Numbered from the stretch's first letter, positions 8,451 to 18,367 are shown. The stretch: 64,000 nucleotides of DNA from Endomicrobiaceae bacterium (GCA_028711215.1 JAQTSO010000002.1:46696-110695), one strand, 5' to 3'. Numbers and translations: made by a program. Notes: generated by a model not told the origin, from the sequence alone.

Positions 8451-9713
8451 ATGGTAAAAATTTTTTTAATAATTTATAACTTATTTCTTTTAATTTTTCT
8501 TGTCCCGATACTTTTGGGGATAGTTTTATCCGGGAAGAGAAACAGGAAAGATTTTTTTTACTGTATAAAAGAAAGGCTTGCCTGTTATGATATGCCTCAG
8601 TTGGATAAAAATAAAAAAACCGTATGGATTCATTGTGCTTCTCTGGGTGAGGCAAGAGCTGTTGAACCTATGATGGACAAATTGCAAGAGTACAATGTTG
8701 TTATAACTGCAATCACAAAATCTGCCAGAGAATATATTTCTAAATTAAAATCAGTTGATTTTTATGCATTGGCTCCTGTAGATATATATCCGTTTGTCGC
8801 AAAAGTTATTAAAAAAATAAAACCGGATATGTTGCTCCTTATAGAGACTGAATTTTGGCCCAGTCTTCTTTACTGTGCAAATAAATCAAATGTAAAAATA
8901 GTTACGGTTAACGGCAGACTTTCCAAAAGTGCATTTCCTTATTATAAATTGTCATCATTTTTTTGGAGAAAGTTTTTAAATTTAATTTCGCATATATTGG
9001 TGAGAAATGAGCAGGATTATGAAAGATTCATTAAAATAACGGGGTCGTCAGAAAAAATTAAAATAACCGGTAATATTAAATATGACAGGGACTGGACTAA
9101 CGAAAAAACAAACAGAGAAAGTTTGGGTTACCGTAACGATGATTTAATTTTGATTGCAGGAAGCACAAGAAAGGACGAAGAGAAAATTTTGTTAAATGCT
9201 TTTGAAAAATTAAAAAACAAATACAATAATTTAAAATTAATAATAGCACCCAGACATATATCAAGGGTCAATGAAATAGTTAATATTATACAAGAAAAAA
9301 AATTAGAATATTCTTTGTTTTCAACCATAAACAAAAACAATAATAAAAATGTTTTAATGTTAGATGTTTTTGGTAAGTTGCAAATGTTATATTCAGTATC
9401 AGACATAGTTTTTATAGGCGGGTCTATTATAAAAAAAGGCGGACAAAATCCGATAGAACCGTCAGCATACGCCAAACCGACAATTTTCGGCAAATATATG
9501 TATAATTTCGATACTGAATCAAAATTGTTAAAAGATGCCGGTGCATCTTTTGAAGTGTCTGATGAAAATGATTTGCAGGTAAAAATAGATCAGTTACTTG
9601 CAGATAAACAATTGAGAATAAGTATGGGGCAAAAATCATTGAAAGTTGTTGAAAATCAAACGGGTGCAATAAATAAAAATATAGGGATCATAAAGAAATA
9701 TATAGATGAATAA
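8451..9713 (+). CDS. waaA: 3-deoxy-D-manno-octulosonic acid (Kdo) transferase
   Basis: 420 residues, normal for WaaA/KdtA. The enzyme adds Kdo from CMP-Kdo to the lipid A precursor at the inner face of the inner membrane. Visible: an N-terminal membrane anchor at about 3-25, the GT30 N-domain with IHCASLGEARAVEPM and IETEFWPSLL, the TVNGRLS motif, and the C-terminal nucleotide-sugar site with GGSIIKKGGQNPIEPSAYAKP. AAGGA lies upstream of ATG 8451. It overlaps the next gene, another LPS function, by 8 bases, so the two are probably co-translated. This is direct evidence for an LPS-type outer membrane. Confidence 0.95.
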   Translation: MVKIFLIIYNLFLLIFLVPILLGIVLSGKRNRKDFFYCIKERLACYDMPQLDKNKKTVWIHCASLGEARAVEPMMDKLQEYNVVITAITKSAREYISKLKSVDFYALAPVDIYPFVAKVIKKIKPDMLLLIETEFWPSLLYCANKSNVKIVTVNGRLSKSAFPYYKLSSFFWRKFLNLISHILVRNEQDYERFIKITGSSEKIKITGNIKYDRDWTNEKTNRESLGYRNDDLILIAGSTRKDEEKILLNAFEKLKNKYNNLKLIIAPRHISRVNEIVNIIQEKKLEYSLFSTINKNNNKNVLMLDVFGKLQMLYSVSDIVFIGGSIIKKGGQNPIEPSAYAKPTIFGKYMYNFDTESKLLKDAGASFEVSDENDLQVKIDQLLADKQLRISMGQKSLKVVENQTGAINKNIGIIKKYIDE

Positions 9714-11385
9714 ATTAAAAATACTATCATTTATCGGATGGATTGCAGTCAGAATTATAGGCAAAACATTCAGAATAAGAAAAATAAAAATTGTTGACAT
9801 TGACAAAGTTCAAAGTGTTTGTGCCTTTTGGCATGGGGATTTAATAACGTCGTTTTATGTTAACAGAAATAAAAATGCTGTTGTTATGATTAGTATGTCA
9901 AAAGACGGTGAAATTCAGGCTAATGTAGCAAAATATTTTGGATATATCCCGGTCAGAGGTTCTTCATCAAGAGGAGGCAATAAAGCTTTGGCTGAAATTG
10001 TAAGATATGCAAAAGAAGGTTATATAACCGGATTTGCAGTTGACGGACCAAAAGGCCCTATTCATAAGGTTAAACCGGGAGTATTATTTGTTTCACAAAC
10101 TTTGGGCATTCCTGTTGTGCCGATTTGTGCAGTTGCAAGCAGAGTAAAGATTTTGGAAAAATCATGGGATAAATTTAAAATCCCGATGCCGTTTTCAAAA
10201 GTAATAATGATTTACGGTAGCCCTATTAAAATAGGACCGGAAGACAATCTTGAAGAAAAAGCAATTGCAGTAGAGGACGGATTGAATAAAATAACAGATT
10301 TTGCAAATGATTATGCCTGGACTAAGAATATAAAAGATTATTTAAAACATCATCCCCAACCCAAAATTTTAATAATTCAGCCGAGCAGAATGGGCGATGT
10401 TATATTTGCACTTCCGGCAGTAAATGCAATAAAAAAACAATACCCTCATGCACATATAAGCTGGATAGTTGATGAAAGATGTGCCGGTATATTAAAAGGC
10501 AACGATTTAATTGATGATTTAATTATTTTTGACAGAACAAAAATTTCATTATCATACGTCATAAAATTTTACAAACAATTGAGAAAAAACGGCTATGACC
10601 TGAGTATAGATTTTCACGGTTTATTTAAATCTGCGTTTATTGTGAAACTTGCAGGAGCAAGATTTAAACTTGCATCATCATCAACAAACGGCATGAGAGA
10701 ACTGTCATGGTTATTTTCAAAAGAAATAAAGCCGAAATCCGTTGATTCTCACTGTATAGAAAGACATCTTGCAGTTGCAAAATACCTCGGATGTCCCACA
10801 GAAAATTTTGAATATGGTTTAAATGTTGCCCAAGAAGAAATTGAAACTCTTAAAAAACGTCTGGAACAAGAAAAAATAGATTTGAATAAAAAAATTGTGG
10901 CAATTCATCCCGGTGGCGGTTGGATTTCAAGAAGATGGCAAACCGAAAAATTTGCACAACTTATAGATTTAATAAAAGCAAAATATAATGTGAATATTGT
11001 TTTAGTCGGAGGTAAAGAAGGCGGAGCAAGTGAAAAGGGATTAAATGAAGAGATTATATCGCAGGCTAAAACAAAAGACATTATTGATTTAACGGGTAAA
11101 CTTCAGCTTAAAGAACTGATGGCATTTTTGAAAATTTGCAATTTGTTTATTGCCAATGAAGCAGGTCCTATGCATATAGCAACAGCTTTAAATACAAATG
11201 CAATTGCTATTTTGGGTCCGACAAATGCTAAAAGAACAGGTCCTTTTAAAGGCAATACCGTTATCATGCAAAAGAAGGTTGAATGTCAGCCTTGCAGAAA
11301 CAGACAATGCATAAAAGTTGATTGCATGAACCTGATATCTGTTGAAGAAGTTTTTGAATCAGTTGTTAGAAAACTTGGAGCGTAA
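9706..11385 (+). CDS. Fusion protein: DUF374 acyltransferase + GT9 heptosyltransferase
   Basis: 559 residues with two separable domains. Residues 1-210 match the DUF374 branch of the lysophospholipid acyltransferase family: FWHGDLITSFY holds the HxxxD-like motif, then SKDGEI, PVRGSSSRGG and AVDGPKGP. Residues about 222-559 form a GT9 heptosyltransferase (WaaF/WaaC type): ILIIQPSRMGDVIFALPA, IDFHGLFKSA, AIHPGGGWISRRW and NEAGPMHIATAL. No stop codon or frameshift lies between them. The GT9 part would add ADP-heptose to the LPS core; the acyltransferase part may acylate lipid A or the core. Overlap with waaA supports a joint role in LPS assembly. Confidence 0.85.
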   Translation: MNKLKILSFIGWIAVRIIGKTFRIRKIKIVDIDKVQSVCAFWHGDLITSFYVNRNKNAVVMISMSKDGEIQANVAKYFGYIPVRGSSSRGGNKALAEIVRYAKEGYITGFAVDGPKGPIHKVKPGVLFVSQTLGIPVVPICAVASRVKILEKSWDKFKIPMPFSKVIMIYGSPIKIGPEDNLEEKAIAVEDGLNKITDFANDYAWTKNIKDYLKHHPQPKILIIQPSRMGDVIFALPAVNAIKKQYPHAHISWIVDERCAGILKGNDLIDDLIIFDRTKISLSYVIKFYKQLRKNGYDLSIDFHGLFKSAFIVKLAGARFKLASSSTNGMRELSWLFSKEIKPKSVDSHCIERHLAVAKYLGCPTENFEYGLNVAQEEIETLKKRLEQEKIDLNKKIVAIHPGGGWISRRWQTEKFAQLIDLIKAKYNVNIVLVGGKEGGASEKGLNEEIISQAKTKDIIDLTGKLQLKELMAFLKICNLFIANEAGPMHIATALNTNAIAILGPTNAKRTGPFKGNTVIMQKKVECQPCRNRQCIKVDCMNLISVEEVFESVVRKLGA

Positions 11386-11391
11386 AATATT

Positions 11392-11913
11392 ATGGGACAA
11401 ATAAACAATCCGAATTTATCAAAGTTTTTCTGCGGTTTACTTTTTCCGGCGACATACAATGTTAACGAAATTTATAAATTACTGGAATCAAAATTCCAAG
11501 ATGATATTGATATCAAAAGTGACATAATCGATTTTAATTTTACAACTTACTATAATCACGAAATGGGCGATAATTTAAAAAGACAATGGGTATCTTTTAA
11601 AACTTTATTAAATCCCGACAGACTGGCGGATATTAAAATAATGACAAATTATATTGAAGACGGTCTGGCGAAAGATAATAAAAGAATAATAAATATCGAT
11701 CCGGGATATTTAACGCTTGCAAATGTTATACTTGCCTCAACAAAAGATTTCAGTCACAGAATATATTTATCAAAAGGAATATATGCGGAAGTAACGACAA
11801 TATATAAAAAAGACGGTTTTATAAAATTGCCTTGGACTTATCCTGATTATCTCTGCCCTACCGCAACAAATTTTATGATAAAAGCCAGACAATGTTTGTT
11901 CAACCCGAGATAA
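11392..11913 (+). CDS. DUF4416 family protein
   Basis: 173 residues, about full length for DUF4416. Family-typical stretches are FCGLLFPATYN near the N-terminus, FTTYYNHEMGDNLKRQWVSF, IMTNYIEDGLA, INIDPGYLTLANVILAS, HRIYLSKGIYAEVT and LPWTYPDYLCP. No signal peptide or membrane segment. The biochemical function of the family is not known to me. It lies 6 bases after the LPS fusion gene and 4 before an MFS transporter, so it belongs to the same transcription unit. Confidence 0.85.
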   Translation: MGQINNPNLSKFFCGLLFPATYNVNEIYKLLESKFQDDIDIKSDIIDFNFTTYYNHEMGDNLKRQWVSFKTLLNPDRLADIKIMTNYIEDGLAKDNKRIINIDPGYLTLANVILASTKDFSHRIYLSKGIYAEVTTIYKKDGFIKLPWTYPDYLCPTATNFMIKARQCLFNPR

Positions 11914-11917
11914 TATT

Positions 11918-13117
11918 ATGATAAATACAGCAATATTCAAATCTTTAAATATTAAAAATTACAGACTGTTTTTCTTCGGGCAGATAATATCTGTTATGGG
12001 CACGTGGCTACAGATGACGGCATTGCCATGGCTTGTGTACAGCATGACAAAATCTGCCATTTTACTCGGACTGGTTGCTTTTTTGAGTCAGATTTTTATT
12101 TTAGTAATATCTCCCTTTGCAGGTTCGTTTGCCGATAAATATGATCGCAAAAAATTACTTTTTATAACCCAAAGTGCTTTGATGTTGCAATCTGCTCTTC
12201 TGGCATATTTAACTATCACAAATCAGATTTTATTATGGCATATCCTTATAATATCAACATTTTTGGGGATAGTTAATGCTTTTGATATGACCATAAGACA
12301 GTCGTTTATAATAGACTTAGTGCCCAAAGAAAATCTTATGAACGCAATAGGTTTGAATTCATTAATTTTTAATATGGGCAGACTCATAGGACCTGCAATA
12401 GCAGCTATTATTATTGCAAAATTCGGAGAAGGCTATTGTTTTTTATTTAATGCAATTTCCTATATTGCAGTTTTCATAGCACTTGCTCATATTATCCCTA
12501 TCAGTAATTTAATTGAAAAACAGGTTGAATCGTTTAAAGAAAAATTTTTGGCAAGCTGGGATTTTATTAAAAAAGATAAAAAAATTTCAGCAATGTTAAT
12601 ACTTCTTGCAGTAAACGGCATAGTAACGGTTTTTCCGATGATATTAATGCCTGTTTTTGTTAAAGAGGTATATGGTATGGATGCAACCGGGCTGGGCTTA
12701 TTCATGTCGTCAATTGGTTGCGGAGCATTGCTTGCAACAATTACCGTAGCAGGAAAGCAAAATACCGATAATATTGGTTCATGGATTTGTTACAGTTCGG
12801 TAATTTTGGGTGCTGTCGTTATATTGTTTGCAACTATTACCAATATTTATACATCATGTTTCTTTTTGGCGATTTCCGGTTATTGTATGGTTGTAGGTAT
12901 GAGTCTGACAAATACATATGTGCAAATGCATGCTCCTGCTAAATACAGAGGAACAATTATAGGTTTTTTTATAACTGCTTTTTTGGGATTTACGCCGATA
13001 GGCAGTTTGTTCGGCGGGAATCTTTCATATGCAATTGGTCCGCAAATGGCAACGGCTTTGGGCGGAATACTGACAGTAATGACGACTTTGTGGCTTAGAA
13101 AGAAACTTAGAAGTTAA
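11918..13117 (+). CDS. MFS transporter, MFS_3 (EntS-like) family
   Basis: 399 residues with about 12 membrane segments. The N-terminus NYRLFFFGQIISVMGTWLQMTALPWLVY and the loop DKYDRKKLL after TM2-3 are typical of the MFS_3 branch, proton-driven exporters including the enterobactin exporter EntS. The substrate cannot be inferred. It follows DUF4416 by 4 bases and is probably co-transcribed with the waaA group. Confidence 0.85.
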   Translation: MINTAIFKSLNIKNYRLFFFGQIISVMGTWLQMTALPWLVYSMTKSAILLGLVAFLSQIFILVISPFAGSFADKYDRKKLLFITQSALMLQSALLAYLTITNQILLWHILIISTFLGIVNAFDMTIRQSFIIDLVPKENLMNAIGLNSLIFNMGRLIGPAIAAIIIAKFGEGYCFLFNAISYIAVFIALAHIIPISNLIEKQVESFKEKFLASWDFIKKDKKISAMLILLAVNGIVTVFPMILMPVFVKEVYGMDATGLGLFMSSIGCGALLATITVAGKQNTDNIGSWICYSSVILGAVVILFATITNIYTSCFFLAISGYCMVVGMSLTNTYVQMHAPAKYRGTIIGFFITAFLGFTPIGSLFGGNLSYAIGPQMATALGGILTVMTTLWLRKKLRS

Positions 13118-13145
13118 AATTGCGATTTTAAACGGAGATTATCAA

Positions 13146-14252
13146 ATGAGATGGTTTTTTATATCTTTTTTAATTATATACCTTGGTGCTCATTATTATA
13201 TATTCCACAGAGTATCAAGTGATTTGCGGTTAACTCACAATGCATCCGTTTGGTTTTTACTAGTGATTTGTTTGCTGGCTTTTTTTGGTGTTTTTAATCA
13301 GATTTTTATTTACCACCATGCAGGACATAATGCAAATTTTAATTTTGTTATTGAGTTTGCTTATATTTGGGTTGGAATGTTATCAATAGCGTTTACTCTT
13401 TTGTTCTTCGGCAATATTTTATTTATTTTTTTTAAAAATCCGCAAATCAGGTTTTATATAACGTCAACAGCTTTGTTTTTAACGGTTTTCGTCACAATAT
13501 ACTCTTATATTAATGTAAAAGTAAATTCGCCGATTGTTAAAAAAATTGAGATAAAAGTTCCAAATTTATCGGTTGACAAGTTTACAATAGTTCAAATATC
13601 GGATATGCATATCAATCTTTTGACAAAACCGGCAGAAATAAAAAAAATAGTTGCTATGGTTAATTCATTAAATCCCGATATTGTGGCAATGACCGGCGAT
13701 TTTATTGACACGGATATTTCTCAAACATTTCAAGATTACGATATTGATAAAATCAAATCAAAATATGGTATTTTCGCCGTAAGCGGGAACCACGAATATT
13801 ACCGCGGGATTGATAAATTTAAAACTTCCATGGATAATATTGGTTACACATTAATAGATAATAAAAATATATTAATAAATGACATAATTTATATTGCCGG
13901 GATATCTGATTTTAAGGCATCAAAAAGGTTTGGATATGAAATATCTGATTTTGGCAAGGCTTTTGAGGGTATAGATTTTTTAAAACCGGTTATATTTTTA
14001 AGTCATCAGCCGGAAGCATTCGCCGGTGCCGAAAAATACCCTTTTACATTACAGCTTTCAGGTCATACTCATGCAGGGCAAGTTCCGCCGTTTGATATCA
14101 TAGAAAAAATAATATTCAAACATTTTTACGGATTATATAACGAAGACGGCAAATATATTTATGTTACATCCGGGACAAGATGGTGGGGGCCGCCTCTAAG
14201 ATTATTTTCAAAATCCGAGATTGTGTATATACAATTATACCGGGGAAATTGA
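13146..14252 (+). CDS. Membrane-anchored calcineurin-like metallophosphoesterase
   Basis: 368 residues. Four or five membrane segments occupy residues 1-125; the rest is a metallophosphoesterase domain with all metal-binding blocks: ISDMHI, MTGDFID, GNHEYY, LSHQPEA and SGHTHAGQ. The arrangement matches YkuE/YaeI-type phosphodiesterases, some of which act on lipid A precursors (LpxH-like) or phospholipids; the real substrate is unknown. The ribosome site is GGAG before ATG 13146. It is the last gene of the waaA-led run; the next gene has its own promoter. Confidence 0.88.
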   Translation: MRWFFISFLIIYLGAHYYIFHRVSSDLRLTHNASVWFLLVICLLAFFGVFNQIFIYHHAGHNANFNFVIEFAYIWVGMLSIAFTLLFFGNILFIFFKNPQIRFYITSTALFLTVFVTIYSYINVKVNSPIVKKIEIKVPNLSVDKFTIVQISDMHINLLTKPAEIKKIVAMVNSLNPDIVAMTGDFIDTDISQTFQDYDIDKIKSKYGIFAVSGNHEYYRGIDKFKTSMDNIGYTLIDNKNILINDIIYIAGISDFKASKRFGYEISDFGKAFEGIDFLKPVIFLSHQPEAFAGAEKYPFTLQLSGHTHAGQVPPFDIIEKIIFKHFYGLYNEDGKYIYVTSGTRWWGPPLRLFSKSEIVYIQLYRGN

Positions 14253-14269
14253 TAAAAAACGGCATTAAT

Positions 14270-14297
14270 TTGTATGTCGGTCAAAATTTGTTATAAT
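14270..14297 (+). promoter_or_regulatory. Sigma-70-type promoter for the small membrane protein / rsmA
   Basis: TTGTAT at 14270-14275 and a perfect TATAAT at 14292-14297 are separated by 16 bases. The start codon 14324 follows 26 bases after the -10 box, with GAGGGA as ribosome site. Confidence 0.75.
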
Positions 14298-14323
14298 TAA
14301 CCTTATTAAAATTGAGGGAATAA

Positions 14324-14608
14324 ATGTTTGACAGATTGGAATTACTGAAATTAATTGTTAATATTTTGTTGATAGCGCCTATTGTCAGTATGTTGTTTTA
14401 CAGGTGTTTTGATGCAATATTTATGTTTGTCGGAAGTTGGTGGCTGTTTAGTTTTGCGTTTGCCATTTTGCATTATTTGGCCGTAACATATTACCCCGTG
14501 GAATATATTGCAAATCCGCTTTTAATGGTAGCTATTATTGGAGCAGTAATTACAAATGTTTCTACAATAATATTGGTCCTGCCTGAAATAATAAAAAAAA
14601 TCAAATAG
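14324..14608 (+). CDS. Small integral membrane protein, unknown function
   Basis: 94 residues with three hydrophobic segments (about 9-25, 31-53 and 61-87) ending in a short Lys-rich tail, a topology marker for the cytoplasmic side. I do not recognise a family. It has its own promoter and a GAGGGA ribosome site and precedes rsmA by 20 bases, so it is likely co-transcribed with it. Confidence 0.7.
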   Translation: MFDRLELLKLIVNILLIAPIVSMLFYRCFDAIFMFVGSWWLFSFAFAILHYLAVTYYPVEYIANPLLMVAIIGAVITNVSTIILVLPEIIKKIK

Positions 14609-14628
14609 CGTATTTTTGGATAAATAAA

Positions 14629-15378
14629 ATGAGACAGCCACACGGTCAAAATTTCTTAGTTGATAATAATATCGCAAATAAAATTGTGAGCTTTGCAGGT
14701 ATAACAAAAGATGATTTTGTAATTGAAGTCGGACCCGGAAAAGGTATTTTAACGGATATTTTAAAAAATTTAACCGATAATTTAACGATAGTTGATATTG
14801 ATGCAAAATTGGCGGAAAGTTTATCTGCCAAGTACAAAGATAATAAAAACATTACAGTTATAAATCAAGATTTTTTAAAATTTGTATTGCCGTCAACCCC
14901 GTTTAAAGTTGTTGCAAATCTGCCCTATAACGTAGGGACCGCAATCGTACAAAAAATATTGCCTTGCCCGAATTTAATTTCTGCAGTTATTATGTTGCAA
15001 AAAGATGTGATCACAAGACTTATCGGCCATTTAGGTTCAAAAGATTACGGATACATTTCAATATTCAGACATTACTATGCGGATGCAAAATTTTTATTTG
15101 ACGTTCCACCCGGATGTTTCAACCCGAAACCAAAAGTCATGTCATCAGTTGTAAGTTTTATTAATAAAACTCCGAAAGAACCGAATCTGAAATTATTCCC
15201 CTTTGTAAAACATTGTTTTTCTATGAGAAGAAAAACGATATTAAACGGATTATCAACATATTTAAAGTCAGAAAAAACTGTTGCACAGGATTTATTAAAA
15301 AAAGCAGAAATTGACCATATGACAAGACCGGATAATCTTAATTTACAACAGTATATAAAACTTGTAAATTTATTATAG
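14629..15378 (+). CDS. rsmA: 16S rRNA dimethyladenosine transferase RsmA/KsgA
   Basis: 249 residues. It dimethylates two adjacent adenines in helix 45 of 16S rRNA during small-subunit maturation. Visible: N-terminal GQNFLVD, AdoMet motif I VIEVGPGKGILTDIL, the acidic IVDIDAKL motif, the catalytic NLPY in VVANLPYNVG, and C-terminal FSMRRKTILNGL. The protein is slightly shorter than the roughly 270 residues of E. coli KsgA, but all motifs are present. Confidence 0.96.
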   Translation: MRQPHGQNFLVDNNIANKIVSFAGITKDDFVIEVGPGKGILTDILKNLTDNLTIVDIDAKLAESLSAKYKDNKNITVINQDFLKFVLPSTPFKVVANLPYNVGTAIVQKILPCPNLISAVIMLQKDVITRLIGHLGSKDYGYISIFRHYYADAKFLFDVPPGCFNPKPKVMSSVVSFINKTPKEPNLKLFPFVKHCFSMRRKTILNGLSTYLKSEKTVAQDLLKKAEIDHMTRPDNLNLQQYIKLVNLL

Positions 15379-15412
15379 GACATTAATTGTTTTTGCTGCT
15401 TTGGAAGCCTTA

Positions 15413-15475
15413 TGTTTTTTGCTGTGTCTTTTCAGTTGCCCAGCTTCCAAGCTTCCCGGCTTCTAAGCTGCCATT
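15413..15475. repeat. AGCTTC-rich dispersed repeat, copy 1
   Basis: The intergenic segment carries the alternating motif CAGCTTCCAAGCTTCCCGGC followed by TTCTAAGCTGCC, mostly reiterations of the palindromic core AAGCTT and its GAAGCT/AGCTTC halves. The same vocabulary recurs at about 47868-47968 and 63908-63936, always between genes. On the other strand the motif is followed by strings such as AACTGAAAAGACACAGC, similar to the AACAGCAAAGAC string beside the third copy. Confidence 0.7.
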
Positions 15476-15545
15476 GTTTGTTTGATTTACTTTTTAAAAA
15501 CTGGTAATATAAACAAAATTTATTTTGTACGGAGAATATATAAAA

Positions 15546-16250
15546 ATGAAAAAGATATTAGTTACATTGTTATTATTATTTGCTGTGCAAGCAGGGTATT
15601 CTTCAGTTGCACCTGTAACAGAAATCATAGATACTCCTACTCACTCAATATTGGATTACAGCGGCTATGAAATGCAATTCAGGATGTTTGCCGGAGGAGG
15701 AGTTCTTTCAAAATTAAATTTTGGTATATTTAAATCTCTTAATCTTGGAGTTGGCTGGGAAATAAGCAATATAATCGGTGTAGGAAATGTTGTTGTTGCA
15801 CCTCCTACGTTACAACTAAAATTCAACATATACGAAGGTGATATTAAATGGCCCGGTTTTTCCATAGGATATGACGGTCAGGGTTATTTCTATGACGAAA
15901 CAAGTGCCGAATTTTTGCAGAAAGGCAAGGGAATTTATATAGTTGTCGGTAAAGAGCTGTTTTTGCCTTCTTTAAATTTTAATGCGGGGTTAAACATAAA
16001 TGATTTTAAGGAAGCCAGAGTAATCGGTTTTGTAAACTCTTCGGTTGTTGTTATTGAAGACGCTTTGATGTTTATGCTTGAGTGCGATAATATAGGCAAA
16101 GGCGATATGACAAGATTAAACAGCGGTTTAAAATTATGGATAACGGAAACATTTAATATAGATTTTGCAGTTAGAAATTTAACAAGTTCCGATGAAAGTA
16201 AGTTTGGATGTGAAAGAATTTTCAGGATAAATTATCAGGGTAAGTTTTAA
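15546..16250 (+). CDS. Probable outer-membrane beta-barrel protein
   Basis: 234 residues from ATG 15546; an upstream in-frame TTG is possible but would disrupt the signal peptide. It starts with a signal peptide ([20 protein letters not shown]). The mature part alternates hydrophobic and polar residues with many glycines and ends in aromatic-X-F (FRINYQGKF), a typical C-terminal beta-signal for outer-membrane insertion. GGAG precedes the start. I do not recognise a named family. It lies 11 bases before accA, an odd partner for an outer-membrane protein. Confidence 0.65.
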   Translation: MKKILVTLLLLFAVQAGYSSVAPVTEIIDTPTHSILDYSGYEMQFRMFAGGGVLSKLNFGIFKSLNLGVGWEISNIIGVGNVVVAPPTLQLKFNIYEGDIKWPGFSIGYDGQGYFYDETSAEFLQKGKGIYIVVGKELFLPSLNFNAGLNINDFKEARVIGFVNSSVVVIEDALMFMLECDNIGKGDMTRLNSGLKLWITETFNIDFAVRNLTSSDESKFGCERIFRINYQGKF

Positions 16251-16261
16251 GAGGTTATATA

Positions 16262-17287
16262 ATGACAGAATTTGCATTAGATTTTGAACAGCCGATTATA
16301 GAACTTGAAAAGAAAATTTTAAGTTTAAAAATATCCGGCGAACACAGTAAAATTGATTTTTCCGGCGAAATCGCTGACTTGGCAGAAAAAAAGGAAAAAT
16401 TAAAAAAAGAAATATACGGTTCGCTGACTTCTTGGCAAAGAGTTCTTCTTGCCAGACATCCCAGAAGACCATATACGTTAGACTATATCAAAACTATTTG
16501 TGAGAATTTTGTTGAATTGCACGGTGACAGAGCATATGGTGATGATAGGGCATTAGTCTGCGGGTTGGCTACAATAGACAATGCTCCGGTAGTTGTTATG
16601 GGTCATCAAAAAGGCAGAACGGTTCACGAAAATTTAGAAAGAAATTTTGCTATGGCGCATCCTGAAGGCTACAGAAAAGCCATGAGAATTATGAAAATGG
16701 CTGAAAAATTTAACAGACCGATTATTACATTTATTGATACATCCGGCGCATATCCGGGCATAGCGGCAGAAGAAAGAGGACAGGCCGAAGCTATTGCAAA
16801 AAATTTAAGAGATATGGCTCTTCTTAAGGTTCCGGTTATAAGTATTGTTATAGGCGAAGGCGGTTCGGGCGGAGCACTTGGAATCGGAGTTGCAAATAAA
16901 GTTTTAATGTTAGAAAATTCGTATTATTCGGTTATATCGCCTGAAGGATGTGCGGCTATTTTGTTTAGAGACGCAACAAAAGCAAAAGAAGCAGCCGAGG
17001 CTCTTAAAATTACGGCTAAAGATTTACTGAAAAGTAAAGTGATAGACGAAATTATAAAAGAACCGATAGGCGGAGCTCATATGGATGCTGTTGAAACAGC
17101 AATGAATATAAAAAGAGCAATAAATAAATACCTTTTACAATATTCAAAAGTATCAAAAGAAAATATTGCTCAGGACAGATATGAAAAATTCAGAGCGATG
17201 GGTATTTTTCAGGAAGAGATTGTAAATAAATTAGTAAAAAAGCCGGCAAAAAATAAAAAAATTACGGTAAAACCCAGGAGGAAGTAA
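16262..17287 (+). CDS. accA: Acetyl-CoA carboxylase carboxyltransferase subunit alpha
   Basis: 341 residues, slightly longer than E. coli AccA. With AccD it transfers CO2 from carboxybiotin to acetyl-CoA, giving malonyl-CoA for fatty-acid synthesis. Visible: N-terminal coiled region, [52 protein letters not shown] and [16 protein letters not shown], all AccA hallmarks. The C-terminus has an extra Lys-rich tail. AGAGG lies before the start. It is separated from fba by a single base; accD and the biotin subunits are not in this window. Confidence 0.96.
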   Translation: MTEFALDFEQPIIELEKKILSLKISGEHSKIDFSGEIADLAEKKEKLKKEIYGSLTSWQRVLLARHPRRPYTLDYIKTICENFVELHGDRAYGDDRALVCGLATIDNAPVVVMGHQKGRTVHENLERNFAMAHPEGYRKAMRIMKMAEKFNRPIITFIDTSGAYPGIAAEERGQAEAIAKNLRDMALLKVPVISIVIGEGGSGGALGIGVANKVLMLENSYYSVISPEGCAAILFRDATKAKEAAEALKITAKDLLKSKVIDEIIKEPIGGAHMDAVETAMNIKRAINKYLLQYSKVSKENIAQDRYEKFRAMGIFQEEIVNKLVKKPAKNKKITVKPRRK

Positions 17288-17288
17288 A

Positions 17289-18278
17289 ATGCCATTAGTA
17301 CCTATGAGACAAATTTTGGACGAAGCAAGAAAAAAAAATTACGGAGTCGGTGCCTACAACGTTAACAATATGGAACAAGTTCAGGCGATTATGGCTGCCG
17401 CAAAAGAAACGCAGTCGCCTGTAATCATTCAGGCAAGTAAGGGAGCATTAAAGTATTCAAATTTTACATATTTGAAACATATAATGTTTGCCGCAGTTGA
17501 AGAAAATCCGGAAATTCCTATAGCTGTACATTTGGATCACGGAAATTCCTTGGCAACTGTAAAAGAGGCAATTGCAATCGGATTCTCGTCTGTTATGATC
17601 GACGGTTCTCTTATGGAAGACGGAAAAACACCGTCGGATTATGCATACAACGTCGCTGTAACAAAATCAGTTGTTGAATATGCACACAAGTACGGTGTAA
17701 CGGTTGAAGCAGAAATCGGAAGACTGGGCGGAATTGAAGACGGAGTAGGTTCAGGTTCAATACATTTGACTGACCCGAAAGAAGCAGAAAAATTTGTTAA
17801 AGAAACAGGTGTCGATGCTCTTGCAATTGCAATCGGGACATCACACGGCGCATATAAATTTAAAGGTTCAAAAGAACTGGCATTTGACGTTTTAAAAGAA
17901 GTCAGAAGTTTAATTGATATTCCGATAGTTCTTCACGGAGCATCTTCTGTACCGCAGGAATTAATAGACGCTGTAAATAAATACGGCGGTAAAATGCCGG
18001 GTGCAACAGGCGTTCCTATGGAAAGCTTAAAAAAAGCAATTCAGCTCGGTGTAACAAAAATCAATGTTGATACGGACGGCAGACTTGCAATTACGGCAGC
18101 AATCAGAAAGGTATTTGCAGAAACACCTGAAAAATTTGATCCTAGAGACTATTTGGGACCTGCAAGAGAAGCATTGAAAGGTGTTATCGCAGGCAAAATG
18201 AAAGATTTCGGAACAGCAGGACACAGCGGTGATTATAAAGGCGTTTCATTGGAAGAAATGAAAGCGATTTATAAGTAA
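17289..18278 (+). CDS. fba: Class II fructose-1,6-bisphosphate aldolase
   Basis: 329 residues. It cleaves fructose-1,6-bisphosphate to dihydroxyacetone phosphate and glyceraldehyde 3-phosphate in glycolysis, or runs the reverse in gluconeogenesis. Zinc and active-site motifs are present: GVGAYNVNN, HLDHG (catalytic Asp and zinc His), VEAEIGRLGG, IGTSHGAYK, VLHGASS and KINVDTDGR. The AGGAGG ribosome site overlaps the end of accA. The carbon-metabolism partner pckG lies elsewhere in the window. Confidence 0.96.
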   Translation: MPLVPMRQILDEARKKNYGVGAYNVNNMEQVQAIMAAAKETQSPVIIQASKGALKYSNFTYLKHIMFAAVEENPEIPIAVHLDHGNSLATVKEAIAIGFSSVMIDGSLMEDGKTPSDYAYNVAVTKSVVEYAHKYGVTVEAEIGRLGGIEDGVGSGSIHLTDPKEAEKFVKETGVDALAIAIGTSHGAYKFKGSKELAFDVLKEVRSLIDIPIVLHGASSVPQELIDAVNKYGGKMPGATGVPMESLKKAIQLGVTKINVDTDGRLAITAAIRKVFAETPEKFDPRDYLGPAREALKGVIAGKMKDFGTAGHSGDYKGVSLEEMKAIYK

Positions 18279-18288
18279 CAAAATCCTG

Positions 18289-18317
18289 TTGACATAAACA
18301 GATTAGTCTAGTATAAT
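18289..18317 (+). promoter_or_regulatory. Consensus sigma-70 promoter upstream of the 95-residue membrane protein
   Basis: Perfect TTGACA at 18289-18294 and perfect TATAAT at 18312-18317 with a 17-base spacer. It lies 11 bases after the fba stop and about 50 bases before the next start codon, which suggests a strongly transcribed monocistronic gene. Confidence 0.9.
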
Positions 18318-18367
18318 TACTCGTGTGTAGCAAAAATAGTGTTGCAAAAATATAAAGGGAGGATAGC

